The position numbers were made by a program, and so were the translations under genes. The notes under the pieces were generated by a model, which saw only the letters and a program-made list of their open reading frames with translations, did not search any database and was not told the DNA's origin. This document shows, one piece after another, positions 61,872 through 64,000 of a stretch of DNA of 64,000 nucleotides. Position 1 is the first letter of the stretch. Each line of letters starts with the position of its first letter. The DNA is from Candidatus Obscuribacterales bacterium (GTDB lineage Bacteria > Cyanobacteriota > Vampirovibrionia > Obscuribacterales > Obscuribacteraceae): the NCBI GenBank assembly GCA_019747875.1, contig JAIEQI010000021.1, positions 1-64,000 of the forward strand, given 5' to 3'.

Positions 61872-62103
61872 CTGTTCTCACTCCATGGATAATCCAGTAA
61901 AAACCCTACTGCTCTGTGTTCTGAGCAAGGCTAAGCTATAGTAACACCCTGAAAACCCGAGAAAATCTAGGCTCTGTCTAAACCGGGTGCGCAGTGGGTA
62001 CATAGAATGTGGCTTTTCGCCGTCGGGAGGTCAGGCGAAGAAAGTTCTTATCCTGATTTGTTGTCATGAAAAGCCTACAGTCAACCCGGGACACCACGCC
62101 ATT

Positions 62104-63486
62104 ATGTCGAAAAATCTTTGCTGGAAAGCGATCCTGGCTCTGCCGATACTTCTTTCATTTACTCTGGGTGGAGCAACCTTACTAACTAGTGCGCGAGAGC
62201 AGGTTGCTCAGCGCCACGGCACCATTTCAGGAACGTATTTGGCGCAACATTCTGCTTCTACGGTAAATCCCCAGCGTGTTTACAACCGCGTCTGGGAAAT
62301 TATCAAGGACGAATATTACGACCAGGAGTACAACCATCAGGACTGGGATCGTTGGAAAAAACGATATGAAGGCAAGCTCAAAACGCTCGATGATTCCCAC
62401 AAGGCCATTGAAACAATGCTTGCTAGTTTGGGCGATCGATATACTCGCTTTCTAGATCGCGATGCCTTCGATGACGAGAAAGCGCAGATAGACGCTAGAC
62501 TTTGCGGTGTCGGTATCCAAATCGGCATGGACAAAAGCCAGCGAATTATTGTAATCGCTCCAATCGATGACACTCCTGCCTCTCATGCCGGTGTATTACC
62601 TGGTGATGAAATCGCTGAAGTGGATGGAAAGAGCACCAAAGGAATGTCCGTTGATGAGGCAGCAAAAATCATCAAAGGACCAAAAAACACGGAAGTTGAG
62701 CTGACTCTTGTCCGCAAGACAGAGAAAGTCAAATTGAAAATGGTGCGCGATGAAATTCACATCCATTCAATTCCGACAGCAAAAATGCTTGACTCCGAAG
62801 TTGGCTACATTAGGCTCACGAGCTTCATTTCGCACGATGCGAATAAGGAAATGCAGCAAGCGCTAAGCAATCTCTCGAATGCAAAGGGAATTATTCTGGA
62901 TTTGCGGGATAATCCTGGTGGATTGCTCACTAACGCAATCGAGATATCCAACATGTTTTTGGATTCCAGAAGCAACATTGTATCGACCGTCGATAAGGAT
63001 GGATACAAGACGCCAGCTATGTCGGACGGCAAGCCGGTTACACATCAGGCTTTGATCGTGTTGATCAACAAAGGTAGTGCCAGTGCCTCCGAAATTGCAA
63101 GCGGTGCATTGAAGGATAATGGGCGCGCCACGCTCATTGGTCAGAAGAGTTTCGGAAAAGGGCTAGTTCAAGGCATCACGCGTTTGGAAGATGGTAGCGG
63201 TGTAAACTACACAATTGCTCGCTATCTCACACCGAGCGACACGGATATACACAATAAGGGTATAGCGCCCGATGTTGTTGTTGATTTGAGTTCTAAGGAT
63301 TATGAAGAAGGAAAAGGTCCATGGTGGCTTGATCCTGACGGTCCTTCCGCAGTTCGCAAACCGGAAGACATGAAGGATCTTCAATTGAAGAAAGCTGTTG
63401 ATGTATTGCACCAACAGCTTCAGGACAAAAAGGTCGCTTTAGGAAAAGCGCAGGGAGCTAACAATCCATCCTCACTGAGGAATTAG
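62104..63486 (+). CDS. S41-family C-terminal processing peptidase, second copy
   Basis: A 460-aa secreted serine protease paralogous to the one at 45611. The ATG at 62104 gives a signal/anchor (AILALPILLSFTLGGATLL). A helical N-part (YNRVWEIIKDEYYDQEYNHQ), a PDZ domain (about 130-215) and the catalytic domain follow. The catalytic domain has LRDNPGGLLTNAIEISNMFL, the Ser region NKGSASASEIASGALKDNG and the Lys region SFGKGLVQGI. A C-terminal extension (about 60 aa, with WWLDPDGPSAVRKPEDM) is absent in the other copy. A longer frame from 61987 lacks signal-peptide logic. Confidence 0.92.
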   Translation: MSKNLCWKAILALPILLSFTLGGATLLTSAREQVAQRHGTISGTYLAQHSASTVNPQRVYNRVWEIIKDEYYDQEYNHQDWDRWKKRYEGKLKTLDDSHKAIETMLASLGDRYTRFLDRDAFDDEKAQIDARLCGVGIQIGMDKSQRIIVIAPIDDTPASHAGVLPGDEIAEVDGKSTKGMSVDEAAKIIKGPKNTEVELTLVRKTEKVKLKMVRDEIHIHSIPTAKMLDSEVGYIRLTSFISHDANKEMQQALSNLSNAKGIILDLRDNPGGLLTNAIEISNMFLDSRSNIVSTVDKDGYKTPAMSDGKPVTHQALIVLINKGSASASEIASGALKDNGRATLIGQKSFGKGLVQGITRLEDGSGVNYTIARYLTPSDTDIHNKGIAPDVVVDLSSKDYEEGKGPWWLDPDGPSAVRKPEDMKDLQLKKAVDVLHQQLQDKKVALGKAQGANNPSSLRN

Positions 63487-63669
63487 TTCTAATTGCTTGC
63501 GGAGGCTGATGAGATGCTGATGGATGGCTGCTGCACGCAGTTGTCTGGCTTACCTTCGTGAACCTTCATGTAGCTTCGCAGCGACGTAAGTTATCGCCGA
63601 CAAACCCATAAAACCGGCGTCGAATTCAGGAAAATACCGCATCTAAATGAGATTGAGAAGAATCTGCTG

Positions 63670-63715
63670 GGCACAATAGATCTGGCTGCTCCATTTTTTG
63701 ATGGAGTATTGTGCC
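63670..63715 (+). other. Stem-loop in the leader of the last gene
   Basis: GGCACAATA (63670-63678) and TATTGTGCC (63707-63715) pair exactly. Inside, CTCCAT (63689-63694) pairs with ATGGAG (63701-63706), leaving a one-sided 10-base bulge. It lies 26 bases before the ATG at 63742, without a T-run. It could be a leader element, or a terminator of the upstream peptidase gene. The rest of 63487-63669 shows nothing clear. Confidence 0.5.
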
Positions 63716-63741
63716 TAAGCGGGGGGCAGAGGGATTTATAG

Positions 63742-64000
63742 ATGTCTCAGATTTTGATCGAGAGTCAGCAGAAAGAAGCTGCATTGGTGTCGGAAAATGG
63801 CGACGGCAAGCAAGGTCTTATAAACTTGCAAAAGGAAATTGCAGATCAATACACGGCGCTGAAGAATCTGCAGGTTGAGATTTTGCAACAGCTTGTTGCT
63901 ATGAAACAGCTGATGGAGCAAAACAACAAGTTTGCAGAATTGCAGGTTGCCGCTCAATTGCTTCCACTGGCGGGATCCCATCCGCAAGCTGAAAAATTGC
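63742..64000 (+). CDS. Partial gene, coiled-coil protein (runs off the window)
   Basis: An open frame from ATG 63742 continues to the window end without a stop (86 codons). GAGGG lies nine bases upstream. The protein begins SQILIESQQKEAALVSENGD and then forms a long Gln/Leu/Lys helix with heptad spacing (KNLQVEILQQLVAMKQLMEQ). There is no signal peptide. No family can be assigned from this fragment. Confidence 0.65.
   Translation, partial: MSQILIESQQKEAALVSENGDGKQGLINLQKEIADQYTALKNLQVEILQQLVAMKQLMEQNNKFAELQVAAQLLPLAGSHPQAEKL

Overview
The window looks like chromosomal DNA from a large-genome heterotroph with a Gram-negative-type envelope. The envelope genes are a TolC/HlyD/ABC export set, a CsgG-family protein, many Sec or Tat signal peptides and a TonB-C-type protein. 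A MurT-type peptidoglycan-amidating ligase, membrane Ser/Thr kinases joined to TPR segments, and many secreted TPR proteins recall non-photosynthetic cyanobacterial relatives (Melainabacteria/Vampirovibrionia, Obscuribacterales type). That placement is inference from gene families only. Base composition is near half G+C by eye. No rRNA, tRNA, IS element, prophage or CRISPR array was seen.

Layout. 1-180: 21-22 bp tandem repeats. 188-5059 (minus): type I secretion operon, TolC-HlyD-ABC. 5356-6892 (minus): two secreted proteins of unknown function. 7104-15569: a dienelactone hydrolase, a membrane TPR protein, and two overlapping minus-strand membrane kinases. 15754-24503: an MDR oxidoreductase, two tandem cyclophilins (one exported, one cytosolic), a VOC protein, MurT, NAD kinase and AlaRS. 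24619-31802: a fatty-acid hydroxylase, RNase H, a CsgG/TPR export-type cluster, a branched-chain aminotransferase and secreted unknowns. 32011-35720: Rel, RdgB and an XRE regulator. 36011-41934: an 878-aa protein made of repeated helical modules, a GH1 glucosidase, a histone-H1-like protein and an EF-hand protein. 41959-48376: a TonB-C protein, a UbiD decarboxylase of unusual composition, an S41 peptidase and a large TPR protein. 48423-52718: a kinase-TPR receptor divergent from an OmpR-type regulator, then an aldehyde dehydrogenase. 52766-54765: a consensus promoter driving a strongly structured, GC-rich RNA, then a secreted protein with duplicated SH3-like domains. 54885-57631: a redoxin with an in-frame UGA, in operon with a Tat-exported FAD oxidoreductase. 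57791-64000: an acyl-CoA carboxylase beta subunit, a promoter/operator region with a two-gene unit, MTA phosphorylase, a second S41 peptidase and the start of a coiled-coil protein.

Two items stand out. At 54885-55973 (minus) a TlpA/AhpC-type thiol oxidoreductase has UGA exactly at the first cysteine of its WCGPC active site. The frame stays open and conserved to the natural end, and a hairpin lies directly after the UGA, so this is a candidate selenoprotein. At about 52801-53060 (plus) a GC-rich transcript with a 16-bp near-perfect stem, an 11-bp perfect stem and a third hairpin follows a TTGACA/17/TATATT promoter. I do not recognise it as a known RNA family.

Regulation seems to rely on Ser/Thr kinases (three here), one orphan response regulator, (p)ppGpp and one XRE protein. 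The metabolic genes point to branched-chain amino-acid and acyl-CoA metabolism, beta-glucoside use and methionine salvage.
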